64,000 nucleotides of DNA from Paucimonas lemoignei (GCA_900475325.1 LS483371.1:5679501-5743500), one strand, 5' to 3'. Shown: positions 36,883 through 46,632, counted from the stretch's first letter. Made by a program: numbers and translations. The notes: generated by a model from the sequence alone, not told the origin.

Positions 36883-37006
36883 TGTGGGAGCGACCGGGGT
36901 GGCGCTCCACCTTGCTCGCGAAGGCAATGTTCCTGCCGCCAGATATATATCGGATGTCCCGACCTCTTCGCGAGCAAGGTGGAGCGCCACCCCGGTCGCT
37001 CCCACA
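36883..37006. repeat. REP pair with extended 41-nt arms
   Basis: The arms 36883-36923 and 36966-37006 are perfect inverse copies. Compared with other REPs here, the core is lengthened by ACCGGGGTGGCGCTCCACC between GGGAGCG and TTGCTCGCG, in both arms alike. The spacer (AATGTTCCTGCC... GGATGTCCCGACCTC) matches the other AGCTTGCT-group elements. It fills the ubiI-hitA interval. Confidence 0.88.
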
Positions 37007-37115
37007 AGTTTTCACCCACCCGGACTGCCCCGCAACATTCTGTTACGCGTCCAGCCAGACGTGGCAAATGGGATTCACTACCATTTCGCCTCATTTTGCG
37101 AAGCGAGACACTCCC

Positions 37116-38117
37116 ATGCAGGCAAGCAAGCGTCTTCTGGCTGCGTTGACACTGACAGTGCTCGGCACCACCGCCCAGGCTGCCGATGAGGTCGTGGTTT
37201 ATTCCTCTCGAATTGACGAGCTGATCAAGCCGGTTTTCGACGCGTATACCGCCAAGACCGGTGTAAAGGTCAAGTTCATCACCGACAAGGAAGCGCCGCT
37301 GATGCAGCGCATCAAGGCCGAAGGCGAGAACGCAACCGCTGACCTGTTGCTCACCGTGGACGCCGGTAACCTCTGGCAGGCGGAACAGATGGGCATTCTG
37401 CAGCCCTTCACCTCTCCGGTGATCGACGCCAACATTCCTGCGCAATACCGCTCTTCCACCCACAGCTGGACAGGCCTGAGCCTGCGCGCGCGGACCATCG
37501 CCTACTCCACGGACCGGGTGAAGCCTGCGGAGCTGTCCACGTACGAAGCGCTGGCGGGCAAAGACTGGGAAGGTCGCCTGTGCCTGCGTACGGCCAAGAA
37601 AGTCTACAACCAGTCGCTGACGGCGACCCTGATCGAAACCCATGGCGCCGAAGCCTCCGAGAAGATCCTCAAGGGCTGGGTCAATAACCTGTCTACGGAT
37701 GTGTTCTCCGATGACATCGCCGTGCTGGAAGCGATCAACGCCGGGCAATGCGATGTCGGCATCGTCAACACTTACTACTACGGCCGCCTGCACAAGGAAA
37801 AACCTGAGCTGGCGGTGAAGCTGTTCTGGCCTAACCAGGCGGATCGCGGGGTTCACGTAAACCTGTCGGGTATCGGTCTGACCAAACATGCGCCGCACCC
37901 GGAGGCCGCCAAGGCGATGGTCGAGTGGATGACAGGACCTGAAGCCCAGGCAATCTTCTCCGGCACCAACCAGGAATTCCCGGCCAACCCGAACGTCGCG
38001 CCTTCTGCGGAAGTGGCGAGCTGGGGCGCATTCAAGGCTGATACCATCCCGGTCGAAGTCGCCGGCAAGCGCCAGGCCGAAGCGATCCGCATGATGGATC
38101 GCGTGGGTTGGAATTGA
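37116..38117 (+). CDS. hitA: Ferric iron ABC transporter substrate-binding protein
   Basis: The 333-aa periplasmic protein has a signal peptide ([20 protein letters not shown], cleaved after AQA) and the ferric-binding fold: [29 protein letters not shown], and the paired Tyr ligands in [10 protein letters not shown]. It delivers Fe3+ to the following permease. ATG 37116 is chosen at the signal peptide. No ATPase gene is adjacent; it must come from elsewhere. Confidence 0.92.
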   Translation: MQASKRLLAALTLTVLGTTAQAADEVVVYSSRIDELIKPVFDAYTAKTGVKVKFITDKEAPLMQRIKAEGENATADLLLTVDAGNLWQAEQMGILQPFTSPVIDANIPAQYRSSTHSWTGLSLRARTIAYSTDRVKPAELSTYEALAGKDWEGRLCLRTAKKVYNQSLTATLIETHGAEASEKILKGWVNNLSTDVFSDDIAVLEAINAGQCDVGIVNTYYYGRLHKEKPELAVKLFWPNQADRGVHVNLSGIGLTKHAPHPEAAKAMVEWMTGPEAQAIFSGTNQEFPANPNVAPSAEVASWGAFKADTIPVEVAGKRQAEAIRMMDRVGWN

Positions 38118-38146
38118 TCAGCGCTCGCTCCCATAGGTGAACACCC

Positions 38147-38237
38147 TGTGGGAGCGAGCTTGCTCGCGAAGGGGCCAGTACATCCGACACATCTTCAGTT
38201 GTTGGATTATTGTCTTCGCGAGCAAGCTCGCTCCCAC
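38147..38237. repeat. REP pair between hitA and hitB
   Basis: GGGAGCGAGCTTGCTCGCG at 38147-38173 faces its inverse at 38214-38237. It separates two genes of one transport system and so may lower expression of the permease relative to the binding protein by stabilising upstream mRNA. Confidence 0.88.
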
Positions 38238-38272
38238 CTAATTTGTAGTATCCGCCCCACCGAGACCCACCC

Positions 38273-39889
38273 TTGGCCCATCCCGCCCAACGCCGCTGGT
38301 ATCCGCTTGTCTTCAGCATCGCTGCACTGGTGCTGCTGCCGTTGAGCGTTTTGCTGTTGTCCTGGCAAACCATCGACGCGCAGATCTGGGCGCATCTGTG
38401 GGATACCCAGATGACCCGCCTGCTCGGCAATACCCTGACGTTGATCCTGGGCGTCGGGGTGGGCGTCACGTTGCTCGGCGTCAGTCTCGCCTGGCTCACC
38501 AGCCTGTGTGAATTCCCCGGCCGACGCTGGCTGGACTGGGCCTTGATGCTGCCCTTCGCGATTCCGGCCTATGTGCTGGCCTTCGTGTTTGTCGGCCTGC
38601 TGGATTTTGCGGGCCCCGTGCAGACGCTGCTCCGCGAATGGTTTGGCACCGGCTTTCGTCTGCCGCGCGTGCGTTCCACCGGGGGCGTGATCATTGTGCT
38701 GGTGCTGGTGTTCTATCCCTACGTCTACCTGCTGGCGCGCACGGCATTCATCGCTCAGGGCAAAGGTTTGATGGAGGCGGCGCGGATTCTCGGGCAAACA
38801 CCGCTGCAAGCCTTCTGGCGGGTCGCGTTGCCCATGGCTCGCCCGGCGATTGGCGCTGGTGTCGCGCTGGCGTTGATGGAGACCCTGGCGGATTTCGGCG
38901 CCGTGTCGGTGTTCAACTTCGATACCTTCACCACCGCCATTTATAAAACCTGGTACGGCTTCTTCAGCCTCTCCAGCGCGGCGCAGTTGGCGAGCCTGCT
39001 ATTACTGGCGGTGATGGTGGTTTTGTACGGCGAACGTCGGGCCCGAGGCGCAAGCCGCGCCACCAACGAGCGCCCACGGGTCAAGGCGCTCTACCACCTG
39101 CGCGGCTTCAAGGCCCTGGCGGCCAGTGTCTGGTGTGGATTGGTGGTCATCTGTGCGTTTGCGGTGCCGATGCTGCAACTGATCATCTGGGTCTGGCAAC
39201 GGGGGCGTTTCGATCTCGATGAGCGCTACACCGGGCTGATCTTGCACACGCTGTACTTGGGCGGCATGGCGGCGCTGATTACCGTCAGTGTGGCGCTGGT
39301 CCTGGCCTTCGCCCGGCGCCTGGCTCCTACACCGGCAATAAACGCCGGCGTCGGGCTGGCCAATCTGGGCTACGCCCTGCCCGGTTCGGTGCTGGCGGTG
39401 TCGATCATGCTGGCGTTCAGTTATCTGGATCGCGAGCTGGTGATCCCACTGTCCAGCTGGCTGGGCGGCGCAGGCAAGCCACTGTTGCTGGGCAGCCTTT
39501 CGGCGCTGTTGCTCGCTTATCTGGTGCGCTTCATTGCTGTGGCCTATGGGCCGCTGGAGAACAGCCTGTCGCGCATTCGCCCTTCTCTGCCAGAAGCCGC
39601 ACGAAGCCTGGGTGTCAGTGGGCCGCGATTGTTTTTCAAGGTGTATCTGCCGTTGCTGGTGCCCGGTGCCTTGAGCGCCGCGCTGCTGGTCTTCGTTGAT
39701 GTACTCAAAGAAATGCCCGCCACCCTGCTCATGCGCCCGTTTGGATGGGACACGCTGGCAGTGCGCATCTTTGAAATGACCAGCGAAGGTGAGTGGGCCA
39801 GAGCCGCCCTGCCCGCTCTGACCTTGGTACTCGTTGGCTTGTTGCCAGTCATCGGTTTAATCAGGCGTTCTGCACGCCGAAACGGTTAG
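38273..39889 (+). CDS. hitB: Ferric iron ABC transporter permease (fused, two-half)
   Basis: The 538-aa inner-membrane permease contains two homologous halves, each with an EAA coupling loop (LMEAARILGQTPLQAFWRVA near 165 and PEAARSLGVSGPRLFFKVYL near 445), giving about 12 membrane segments. It is the FbpB/HitB type for Fe3+. The start appears to be TTG 38273 (LAHPAQRRWY), with no better ATG or GTG near; its weak initiation fits the low dose needed. Confidence 0.9.
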   Translation: MAHPAQRRWYPLVFSIAALVLLPLSVLLLSWQTIDAQIWAHLWDTQMTRLLGNTLTLILGVGVGVTLLGVSLAWLTSLCEFPGRRWLDWALMLPFAIPAYVLAFVFVGLLDFAGPVQTLLREWFGTGFRLPRVRSTGGVIIVLVLVFYPYVYLLARTAFIAQGKGLMEAARILGQTPLQAFWRVALPMARPAIGAGVALALMETLADFGAVSVFNFDTFTTAIYKTWYGFFSLSSAAQLASLLLLAVMVVLYGERRARGASRATNERPRVKALYHLRGFKALAASVWCGLVVICAFAVPMLQLIIWVWQRGRFDLDERYTGLILHTLYLGGMAALITVSVALVLAFARRLAPTPAINAGVGLANLGYALPGSVLAVSIMLAFSYLDRELVIPLSSWLGGAGKPLLLGSLSALLLAYLVRFIAVAYGPLENSLSRIRPSLPEAARSLGVSGPRLFFKVYLPLLVPGALSAALLVFVDVLKEMPATLLMRPFGWDTLAVRIFEMTSEGEWARAALPALTLVLVGLLPVIGLIRRSARRNG

Positions 39890-39912
39890 GTGCGGGTCTA
39901 CCGCCGTGCGGC

Positions 39913-39918
39913 TACAAT
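39913..39918 (+). promoter_or_regulatory. Likely -10 box for gcvT
   Basis: TACAAT in GCGGCTACAATGCG is a good sigma-70 -10 match in the 154-nt hitB-gcvT interval, 126 nt before the start. No glycine riboswitch pattern was found in the leader. Confidence 0.4.
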
Positions 39919-40043
39919 GCGCCGCAATCGGTGTGGTCTGTCAGACTGTTCGACATGTTGCGATCTGCTCCAAACCCCAATTCACGGGGGCCTGTCAGCG
40001 TTTTGCCTGTCCGCACCTTCGCCACGCCCGGAAGGAGAAACCC

Positions 40044-41126
40044 ATGGGACAGCGTACGCCGCTCTTCGACCTGCACCTCGCGCTGGGCGCGAAGATGGTC
40101 GACTTTGGTGGTTGGGATATGCCGCTGCATTACGGATCGCAGGTCGAGGAACACCATCAGGTGCGCCGCGATTGCGGTGTGTTCGATGTCTCTCACATGC
40201 ACGTCATTGATGTGGCAGGCACGCAGGCCAAAATCTGGCTTCAGCGTCTGCTCGCCAACGATGTCGATCGGCTCAAGGATGTAGGTAGCGCGCTGTACAG
40301 CGCGATGCTCGATTCCGACGGGGGGATCGTCGACGACATGATTGTCTATCTGGCGCCGGACGGTTATCGCCTGGTGGTCAATGCGGCCACGGGTGACAAG
40401 GACCTGGCCTGGATGTTCGTACACCTGAACGACTTCGACGTGAAGCTGACCCGCCGTACGGATTTGTCGATGCTGGCGATTCAAGGCCCTCATGCGCGGA
40501 CCAAGATTGCCGAGCTGTTGAGTTCATCGCGCGCCGAGCTTATCCGTCAGCTCAAGCCATTCGAAGGTCGTCAGGAAGGTGACTGGTTCATCGCCCGCAC
40601 CGGCTACACGGGTGAAGACGGGCTGGAAATCATCCTGCCGTCGCAGCAGGCGCCGGGCTTTTTCAATGATCTGGTGGGCGCGGGCATTTCCCCTATCGGC
40701 CTCGGCGCGCGGGATACCTTGCGCCTGGAAGCGGGCATGAACCTATACGGCCAGGATATCGACGAGAGCGTATCGCCGCTGGTCGCCAATATGGCCTGGA
40801 GCATCGCCTGGGAGCCTGCAGACCGCCAATTCATCGGCCGTGCCGCACTGGAAGCCGAGCGCGCTAGAGGCGTGACATCAAAACTGGTCGGGCTGGTGCT
40901 CGAAGAGCGCGGTGTTTTACGCGCCCATCAGGTGGTGCGCATCGCAGAAATTGGCGAAGGAGAGATCACCAGTGGTAGTTTCTCTCCTACGCTAAGCAAA
41001 TCGATTGCCTTGGCACGTGTGCCCATCGCAACCGCTGACCGCGCCGAGGTGGAAATCCGCGGCAAATGGTATCCGGTTCGCGTGGTACGCCCCACGTTTG
41101 TACGTCATGGCCGAGCCATGATTTGA
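40044..41126 (+). CDS. gcvT: Glycine cleavage system T protein (aminomethyltransferase)
   Basis: The 360-aa enzyme transfers the methylene group from the H-protein-bound intermediate to tetrahydrofolate. It has FGGWDMPLHYGSQVEEH near the start with the catalytic Asp region, and GYTGEDGLEI and GLGARDTLRLEAGMNLYG later. AAGGAG precedes ATG 40044. Its TGA stop lies inside a run of ATTTG repeats. gcvH follows; gcvP is not in the window. Confidence 0.95.
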   Translation: MGQRTPLFDLHLALGAKMVDFGGWDMPLHYGSQVEEHHQVRRDCGVFDVSHMHVIDVAGTQAKIWLQRLLANDVDRLKDVGSALYSAMLDSDGGIVDDMIVYLAPDGYRLVVNAATGDKDLAWMFVHLNDFDVKLTRRTDLSMLAIQGPHARTKIAELLSSSRAELIRQLKPFEGRQEGDWFIARTGYTGEDGLEIILPSQQAPGFFNDLVGAGISPIGLGARDTLRLEAGMNLYGQDIDESVSPLVANMAWSIAWEPADRQFIGRAALEAERARGVTSKLVGLVLEERGVLRAHQVVRIAEIGEGEITSGSFSPTLSKSIALARVPIATADRAEVEIRGKWYPVRVVRPTFVRHGRAMI

Positions 41127-41140
41127 TTTGATTTGATTTG
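41121..41140 (+). repeat. Pentanucleotide repeat (ATTTG x4) at the gcvT stop
   Basis: ATTTGATTTGATTTGATTTG covers the last codon and stop of gcvT and continues into the gcvT-gcvH spacer. Slippage here would alter spacing or, in the first unit, the C-terminus. Confidence 0.85.
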
Positions 41141-41207
41141 ATTCAACTGACTGTGAACTGAATTTTTCTGGCGGGTTTACCGCTGACCCGACTTTGAGGA
41201 TGACTAA

Positions 41208-41591
41208 ATGAGCACTATCCCCGCCGAACTGCGTTTCGCTGAAAGCCACGAATGGGCGAAAAAAGAAGGTGATCTGATCGTCGTCGGTATTTCCGATCAC
41301 GCTCAGGAAGCGCTGGGTGATGTGGTTTTCGTCGAGCTGCCGGAAATCGGCAAGGTCTTCGCTGCTGGCGACGCTGCTGGTGTTGTTGAATCGGTGAAAG
41401 CCGCGTCCGACATTTACTCGCCGGTAGGCGGCGAAGTGGTTGAAGTCAACGAAGCACTGGGCGGCGAGCCTGAGCTGCTGAACTCCTCGCCTTACTCGGC
41501 GTGGATCTTCAAGGTCAAGCCAAGCGATGTGGATGCAGACCTGGCAAAACTGCTTGACGCAGCGGGCTACCAGAGCGCTATCGGCGAATAA
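41208..41591 (+). CDS. gcvH: Glycine cleavage system H protein
   Basis: The 127-aa lipoyl carrier has the lipoylation Lys in [14 protein letters not shown] (near residue 64) in a typical hammerhead domain. It shuttles the aminomethyl group between the P, T and L proteins. It is followed at once by a strong terminator, so gcvP is separately expressed. Confidence 0.96.
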   Translation: MSTIPAELRFAESHEWAKKEGDLIVVGISDHAQEALGDVVFVELPEIGKVFAAGDAAGVVESVKAASDIYSPVGGEVVEVNEALGGEPELLNSSPYSAWIFKVKPSDVDADLAKLLDAAGYQSAIGE

Positions 41592-41608
41592 GCCGAAACG
41601 TCAGCCAT

Positions 41609-41641
41609 AAAAAATGCCGCTCAATGGAGCGGCATTTTTTT
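41609..41641 (+). terminator. Terminator after gcvH
   Basis: AAAAATGCCGCTC and GAGCGGCATTTTT form a long perfect stem with an AATG loop, then T residues. The symmetric A/T flanks let it also serve the convergent DUF2388 gene. Confidence 0.9.
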
Positions 41642-41650
41642 GTCTGGTGC

Positions 41651-41974
41651 TTACTGGTTTTCAGCAACCAGGTTCTTGGTCAGGATGGCGTTGGCCAGGT
41701 CCATGTCCGAAGCGTTCAGGCCTGGGTTCTCGCTGCGCAATTGCGCGATAGCGGCTTCCAGGAAAGGACCGCGGATACCGCCGTCGCTGGCGACGAAGCT
41801 GCCTGCGTCGTCCTGTGCAGCAACGATCAGCTTGTGATCCTTGAACGTCAGATAAGTCGAACCGGTGGTGGCGCCGGAGGAAATGACATCGCGCCAGAAC
41901 CCTGCGTCAGCCATTGCTGAACCGACCGGGAGAGAAAGCAGAGCAAACGTGGCGACAGCGAGCTTGAGACGCAT
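41651..41974 (-). CDS. DUF2388 exported protein
   Basis: The 107-aa product has a signal peptide (MRLKLAVATFALLSLPVGSA, cleaved near MADA) and the DUF2388 pattern SSGATTGSTYLTFKDHKLIV, AAQDDAGSFVASDGGIRG, FLEAAIAQLR. It is Pseudomonas-specific and of unknown function. GGAGT precedes ATG 41974. Confidence 0.86.
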   Translation of the reverse strand: MRLKLAVATFALLSLPVGSAMADAGFWRDVISSGATTGSTYLTFKDHKLIVAAQDDAGSFVASDGGIRGPFLEAAIAQLRSENPGLNASDMDLANAILTKNLVAENQ

Positions 41975-42058
41975 GGTGGGGTACTCCAACGATGGATGTT
42001 CTGAAACCCTTTGATGCCGGGAGGGACGTGGTAGTTCCATAGATGGGCCACGGACCCT

Positions 42059-42130
42059 GTAGGAGCTGCCGAAGGCTGCGAATCAGGTTTCCTGACACAC
42101 CGTCATTCGCAGCCTTCGGCAGCTCCTACA
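42059..42130. repeat. REP pair (CTGCCGAAGGCTGCG core)
   Basis: GTAGGAGCTGCCGAAGGCTG at 42059-42083 faces its inverse at 42104-42130, between DUF2388 and the NfeD gene end. Confidence 0.88.
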
Positions 42131-42136
42131 GGGCAG

Positions 42137-42580
42137 TTATGCCTTTTCGACCCGCAAGATCGCCCCGTCCTGCCCGATCACCCGCACCTGGCTGCCCACC
42201 GCTGCATCCGCGCCGGTGACGATCCACACGCCATCGCCGACCTTGATCTTGCCCCGCCCCTCAACGATGGCGTCATGGACGATGAAGGTACGGCCGATCA
42301 GTTCCTGGCCGCGCATGTTCAAGCCGGGTTGATCCGAAGGCCGGTTGACTGTGCGCTGGCGACGCCACCAGTAGACAGCGGTGAGCACCGACAGTACCGC
42401 GAACAGCAGAAACTGCACGGTCCACGCCATGGCGGGAAGCACGAAGGTCAGAATCCCTACCGCTGCCGCCGCCACGCCCATCCACAACAGATAGCCGCCC
42501 GCGCCGAACACTTCGAGAATCAACAACACCGTGCCCAGCCCGAGCCAATCCCAGAACGACAGGTTTTGCAGGAATTCCAT
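42137..42580 (-). CDS. NfeD-family membrane protein
   Basis: The 147-aa product has two to three membrane segments in the first half and a C-terminal OB-fold (GRTFIVHDAIVEGRGKIKVG). It belongs with the SPFH gene upstream, 9 nt away; such NfeD/stomatin pairs organise membrane microdomains and protein quality control. Confidence 0.9.
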   Translation of the reverse strand: MEFLQNLSFWDWLGLGTVLLILEVFGAGGYLLWMGVAAAAVGILTFVLPAMAWTVQFLLFAVLSVLTAVYWWRRQRTVNRPSDQPGLNMRGQELIGRTFIVHDAIVEGRGKIKVGDGVWIVTGADAAVGSQVRVIGQDGAILRVEKA

Positions 42581-42589
42581 CAGTGCGCC

Positions 42590-43510
42590 TCAGGTTTTCT
42601 TGGTGTCGAAAGTGGCTTTGACGATTTCACCGATCCCGCCCACTGCGCCGATCACCTGACTGGCTTCCAGCGGCATCAGGATAACTTTGCTGTTGTTGGC
42701 CGACGCCAGCTTGCCCAGCGCATCGATGTACTTCTGCGCGACGAAATAGTTGACCGCCTGTACGTTGCCGTTGGCAATCGCTTCGGACACCACTTTAGTG
42801 GCCTGAGCCTCTGCTTCGGCCTGACGTTCCCGCGCTTCGGACTCCAGAAACGCCGCCTGCCGCCCGCCTTCTGCTTCGAGAATCTGCGCCTGTTTCTTGC
42901 CCTCGGCGGTCAGGATCGCCGCAGCCCGCAGACCTTCAGCTTCGAGGATTTGCGCACGCTTGATCCGCTCGGCTTTCATCTGGCCGGACATGGCCGCCAT
43001 CAAATCTGCGGGCGGGCTGATGTCCTTGATTTCAATCCGGGTGATCTTGATGCCCCAGGGCGCGGTGGCTTCGTCCACGGTGCGCAGGAGCTTCTCGTTG
43101 ATGTTGTCACGCTGGCTGAGCATCGCGTCCAGCTCCATGGAGCCGAGCACGGTACGGATGTTGGTTTGCAGCAGATTGCGGATGGCGTGCTCAAGGTTGT
43201 TCACCTCGTAAGCCGCCTGGGCGGTGTTGACCACCTGGAAGAAACACACGGCGTCGATTTGCACCGTGGCGTTATCGGCGGTGATGACTTCCTGAGGCGG
43301 GATGTCCAGCACGCTTTCCATCACGTTGATCTTGCGCCCGATGCGGTCCATCACCGGCACGATGATGTTCAGGCCCGGCTTGAGCGTGTTGGTGTAACGG
43401 CCGAAGCGTTCGACCGTCCACTGATAGCCCTGAGGCACGACCTTGAAACCCATGAAGACGATGGCCACAGCCAGCGCGACGAACAGTAAAACGACACTAC
43501 CGATTTGCAT
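42590..43510 (-). CDS. SPFH/stomatin family membrane protein (QmcA-like)
   Basis: The 306-aa product has an N-terminal membrane anchor ([20 protein letters not shown]), an SPFH domain (about 25-180, with [13 protein letters not shown]) and a helical coiled-coil tail rich in Ala/Glu ([20 protein letters not shown]). It forms oligomeric membrane scaffolds. It heads the two-gene operon with nfeD. Confidence 0.92.
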   Translation of the reverse strand: MQIGSVVLLFVALAVAIVFMGFKVVPQGYQWTVERFGRYTNTLKPGLNIIVPVMDRIGRKINVMESVLDIPPQEVITADNATVQIDAVCFFQVVNTAQAAYEVNNLEHAIRNLLQTNIRTVLGSMELDAMLSQRDNINEKLLRTVDEATAPWGIKITRIEIKDISPPADLMAAMSGQMKAERIKRAQILEAEGLRAAAILTAEGKKQAQILEAEGGRQAAFLESEARERQAEAEAQATKVVSEAIANGNVQAVNYFVAQKYIDALGKLASANNSKVILMPLEASQVIGAVGGIGEIVKATFDTKKT

Positions 43511-43629
43511 AACGGATCCCTGTTGGTTGCGAATTTTTATCAGTGGGCTATTAAGTCAGAGTTCGGCCAGCAGCGGCGGGGAAACCTGCTCTGAATGTGA
43601 GCGGTTTCTCCAAGCCCCTGTGATCTCTC

Positions 43630-43722
43630 TGTGGGAGCGAGCTTGCTCGCGAAGGCAATGTTTCTGCCTACAAAATATATGTGGATGTAACGGCCTCTTC
43701 GCGAGCAAACTCGCTCCCACAG
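43630..43722. repeat. REP pair with conserved spacer
   Basis: GGGAGCGAGCTTGCTCGCG at 43630-43656 faces an inverse with one core change (GAGCAAACTCG) at 43696-43722. The spacer resembles those at 21051 and 36883. Confidence 0.88.
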
Positions 43723-43741
43723 AGTTCAATTTGAACGATTT

Positions 43742-45526
43742 CTAACGCTGCTCACTCTGCGGCGTGACCCGCAGCACTTCTTCAAGCGTAGTCAGCCCGG
43801 CGGCGACTTTCTGAGCGCCGGACAGACGCAGGCTGCGCATGCCTTCCTTGAAGGCCTGGCGACGCATGGCAGTGAGGTCCATGTCGGCACTGATCAGGGC
43901 CCGAACGCCATCGGACATCAACATGATTTCGTACACCCCGGCGCGGCCGCGATAGCCCGTGTCGCGGCATTCCACGCAACCCACAGCCTGTTGCGCTCCG
44001 GAAGGCACCGGGGCTTGCCAGGGGCGCGTCAGGCTCTGCCAGTCGGTCTCATCCAGGGCGACCGGCGCCTTGCAATGCGGGCAGAGGGTTCTGACCAGAC
44101 GTTGCGCCATGACCCCAAGGATCGTGGCCTTGAGCAGATAGTGGGGTACGCCGAGTTCGAGCATGCGACTGATCGCGCTCGGTGCGTCGTTGGTGTGCAA
44201 GGTCGACAGTACCAGGTGACCGGTCAGTGCTGCCTGGATCGCCATTTCGGCGGTCTCCAGATCGCGGATCTCACCGATCATGATGATGTCCGGGTCTTGC
44301 CGCATCAGCGCCCGCACACCGCTGGCAAAGGTCAGGTCGATATTGTGCTGGACCTGCATCTGATTGAACGCCGGCTCGACCATCTCGATGGGGTCTTCAA
44401 TGGTGCACAGATTGACCTCGGAGGTCGCCAGGGTTTTCAGCGTGGTGTAGAGCGTGGTGGTCTTGCCGGAACCGGTCGGCCCCGTCACCAGGATGATGCC
44501 GTTGGGCTGGCGCGTCATGCCCTCCCAGCGGCGCAGGTCGTCGTTGGAAAAGCCCAGTTGGTCGAAGTTTTTCAGCAGCACTTCCGGGTCGAAGATCCGC
44601 ATGACCATTTTTTCGCCAAACGCCGTCGGCAGTGTCGACAGCCTGAGCTCGACTTCGCCACCATCAGGGGTCGTGGTCTTGACCCGGCCGTCCTGGGGTT
44701 TGCGTTTTTCCGCGACATTCATCCGGCCCAGGCTCTTCAGGCGGCTGACGATGGCCATGGTGACCTGCGCGGGGAATTGATAAACGTTGTGCAGCACGCC
44801 GTCGATGCGAAAACGTACCGTGCCCTGTTCGCGGCGCGGCTCGATATGTATATCACTGGCGCGCTGTTGAAAGGCGTACTGGAACAGCCAGTCGACGATA
44901 TTGACGATGTGCGCGTCATTGGCGTCTGGCTCCTGATCGCTGGCGCCGAGTTTGAGCAACTGTTCGAAGTTGCCCATGCTGCTCATTTTCTGATCAGTCG
45001 ATGAGGCGCCGCTGACGGACTTCGCCAGGCGATAAAACTCCACCGCCAGCCGCTGAATGTCAGTGGGGTTGGCCACCACGCGTTTGATCGGCAGCTTGAG
45101 CACGTGAGTCAGATCGGCTTCCCATGCGCTGACATAGGGCTGGGCGCTGGCGATGGTCACCGATTCGCGGTCCACCGCCACCGCAAGAATCTTGTGCCGC
45201 TGGGCAAAGGCGTAGGACATCAACGGCGTCACGGAGGCGACTTTGATTTTCAACGGGTCGATGCGCATGTAGGGCTGACCGCTTTGCCTGGCCAGCCAGG
45301 CCGTCAGAGTTTCCAGATCCAGCTTGCGCCCTGGCCGGTTGAGGTCATCGAGTTGCAGCGCAGCGATAAATTCCAGCGGGTGCAACTGGCTGTTGGCCGA
45401 ACTGCGGCGCATGGTCAGGGCCTGTTCGGCGCTGTTCTGGTCAAGGGTGCCCTGGGCAACCAGCTCTCTGAGCAGATCATTCAGATCCAGCCAACGGTCC
45501 TGGGATGATGAGGCAAGGACTGACAT
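43742..45526 (-). CDS. GspE/PulE-family type II secretion or pilus assembly ATPase
   Basis: The 594-aa hexameric ATPase has a GspE N-terminal domain (about 1-190), an Asp box (ASDIHIEP), Walker A GPTGSGKTTT, Walker B IMIGEIRDLETAEMA and a His box (VLSTLHTND). A Zn-binding Cys4 element follows (CPHC then CVECRDTG). It powers pseudopilus or pilus assembly. It stands alone, with no gsp or pil genes adjacent, so its partner machinery is elsewhere. Confidence 0.9.
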   Translation of the reverse strand: MSVLASSSQDRWLDLNDLLRELVAQGTLDQNSAEQALTMRRSSANSQLHPLEFIAALQLDDLNRPGRKLDLETLTAWLARQSGQPYMRIDPLKIKVASVTPLMSYAFAQRHKILAVAVDRESVTIASAQPYVSAWEADLTHVLKLPIKRVVANPTDIQRLAVEFYRLAKSVSGASSTDQKMSSMGNFEQLLKLGASDQEPDANDAHIVNIVDWLFQYAFQQRASDIHIEPRREQGTVRFRIDGVLHNVYQFPAQVTMAIVSRLKSLGRMNVAEKRKPQDGRVKTTTPDGGEVELRLSTLPTAFGEKMVMRIFDPEVLLKNFDQLGFSNDDLRRWEGMTRQPNGIILVTGPTGSGKTTTLYTTLKTLATSEVNLCTIEDPIEMVEPAFNQMQVQHNIDLTFASGVRALMRQDPDIIMIGEIRDLETAEMAIQAALTGHLVLSTLHTNDAPSAISRMLELGVPHYLLKATILGVMAQRLVRTLCPHCKAPVALDETDWQSLTRPWQAPVPSGAQQAVGCVECRDTGYRGRAGVYEIMLMSDGVRALISADMDLTAMRRQAFKEGMRSLRLSGAQKVAAGLTTLEEVLRVTPQSEQR

Positions 45527-45645
45527 GCGTATTCCTTTGGACAGGTTGGTTCAGACGAACCAAGAGTAGTCACCAGCATGTCAGTTGTTGCCGAGTCTGC
45601 GAACCCAACGTTTGCGAATTTTTTCCGCTGAGATGCCTCCCGGCC

Positions 45646-45993
45646 TCAACCCGCCGCGAGGGCGACCGCAGGATGTGCATTGTGCGCAGTTGGTAGCTGT
45701 TCCAGCTCGACCGAGCAGACGTTGATCAGGCTGCGCATTTTTTGACCAATGACCTGCGCCCGATGCCAGGTCAGCCCGCTCAGTTGCACGTCGATGCTGA
45801 GCATCTCGTCCTGATGCATGACGTTGACCTGCTGCGGGATCAGGTACTGCATCGCAAACAGATTGAGCACCCGGCACAGCGAATCGGCTTCAGCCTCGAT
45901 CTGAATCTCATACCGCACCGAGCATTGCACGTTGCTGGCCGACCAGACATCCGGGCGGTGTGGCAGAGCGGGAACGGCTTCGAGATTGGGCAT
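45646..45993 (-). CDS. ACT-like small protein next to an Lrp regulator
   Basis: The 115-aa product has alternating strand/helix texture (QCSVRYEIQIEAEADSLCRV, LIPQQVNVMHQDEMLSIDVQ) like an ACT domain of the IlvM/AcoB sort. No catalytic domain is attached. GGAGAGG precedes ATG 45993. It diverges from an Lrp-type gene, so it may be part of amino acid sensing; this is inference. Confidence 0.65.
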   Translation of the reverse strand: MPNLEAVPALPHRPDVWSASNVQCSVRYEIQIEAEADSLCRVLNLFAMQYLIPQQVNVMHQDEMLSIDVQLSGLTWHRAQVIGQKMRSLINVCSVELEQLPTAHNAHPAVALAAG

Positions 45994-46132
45994 GTGGGCC
46001 TCTCCAAAGAATAATGCAGTGCGAGTGAACGAAATTCTTACATGCCGCAGTGGAAATATCTGGTCTAAGATTGGCGATATCGACGCTAGAAAGACTTGTT
46101 AATGCGTAACTTATTAAACTCTGGAATTGTTT

Positions 46133-46597
46133 ATGCAAATCGAGCTGGATGCTTATGACCGCAAGATTCTGGCCCTGCTGCAGGAAGACACTTCGCTGTC
46201 CAGCGCACAGATCGCCGAAGCGGTGGGGTTATCGCAATCCCCGTGCTGGCGGCGCATTCAGCGCTTGAAGGACGAAGGAGTGATCCGCCGTCAGGTGGCG
46301 CTGCTAGACCGCAAGAAAATTGGCCTCAATACGCAGATATTTGCGGAGGTCAAACTCAACGCCCATGGCCGCTCGAACTTCACCGAATTCACCGAGGCCA
46401 TTCGCGGCTTCCCGGAAGTGCTCGAATGCTACGTGCTGATGGGTTCAGTGGATTTTCTGCTGCGCATCGTGACGCCAGACATCGAGGCTTATGAGTGCTT
46501 CTTTTTCGAGAAGCTGTCGCTGGTGCCGGGGATTCAGGAAGTGAATTCGACGGTGGCGCTGTCGGAGATCAAATCCACCACGAGCCTGCCGGTTTGA
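46133..46597 (+). CDS. Lrp/AsnC-family transcriptional regulator
   Basis: The 154-aa product has an N-terminal helix-turn-helix (LDAYDRKILALLQEDTSLSS, EAVGLSQSPCWRRIQRL) and a C-terminal RAM/ACT-like domain (VLECYVLMGSVDFLLRIV) that binds amino acids and forms octamers. The start is ATG 46133 with GGAA upstream. It is divergent from the ACT-like gene, its likely target. Confidence 0.93.
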   Translation: MQIELDAYDRKILALLQEDTSLSSAQIAEAVGLSQSPCWRRIQRLKDEGVIRRQVALLDRKKIGLNTQIFAEVKLNAHGRSNFTEFTEAIRGFPEVLECYVLMGSVDFLLRIVTPDIEAYECFFFEKLSLVPGIQEVNSTVALSEIKSTTSLPV

Positions 46598-46632
46598 AGA
46601 TGTCGCACATCACCCGATTGAAACCGGAACCC

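Noticed and set aside
36912..37115. N-terminal extension of hitA into the REP element
   Set aside because: The signal peptide begins at 37116, and the extension is REP sequence translated.
39890..40043. Glycine riboswitch upstream of gcvT
   Set aside because: The leader is short and I see no aptamer-like conserved core. Only a likely -10 box is present.
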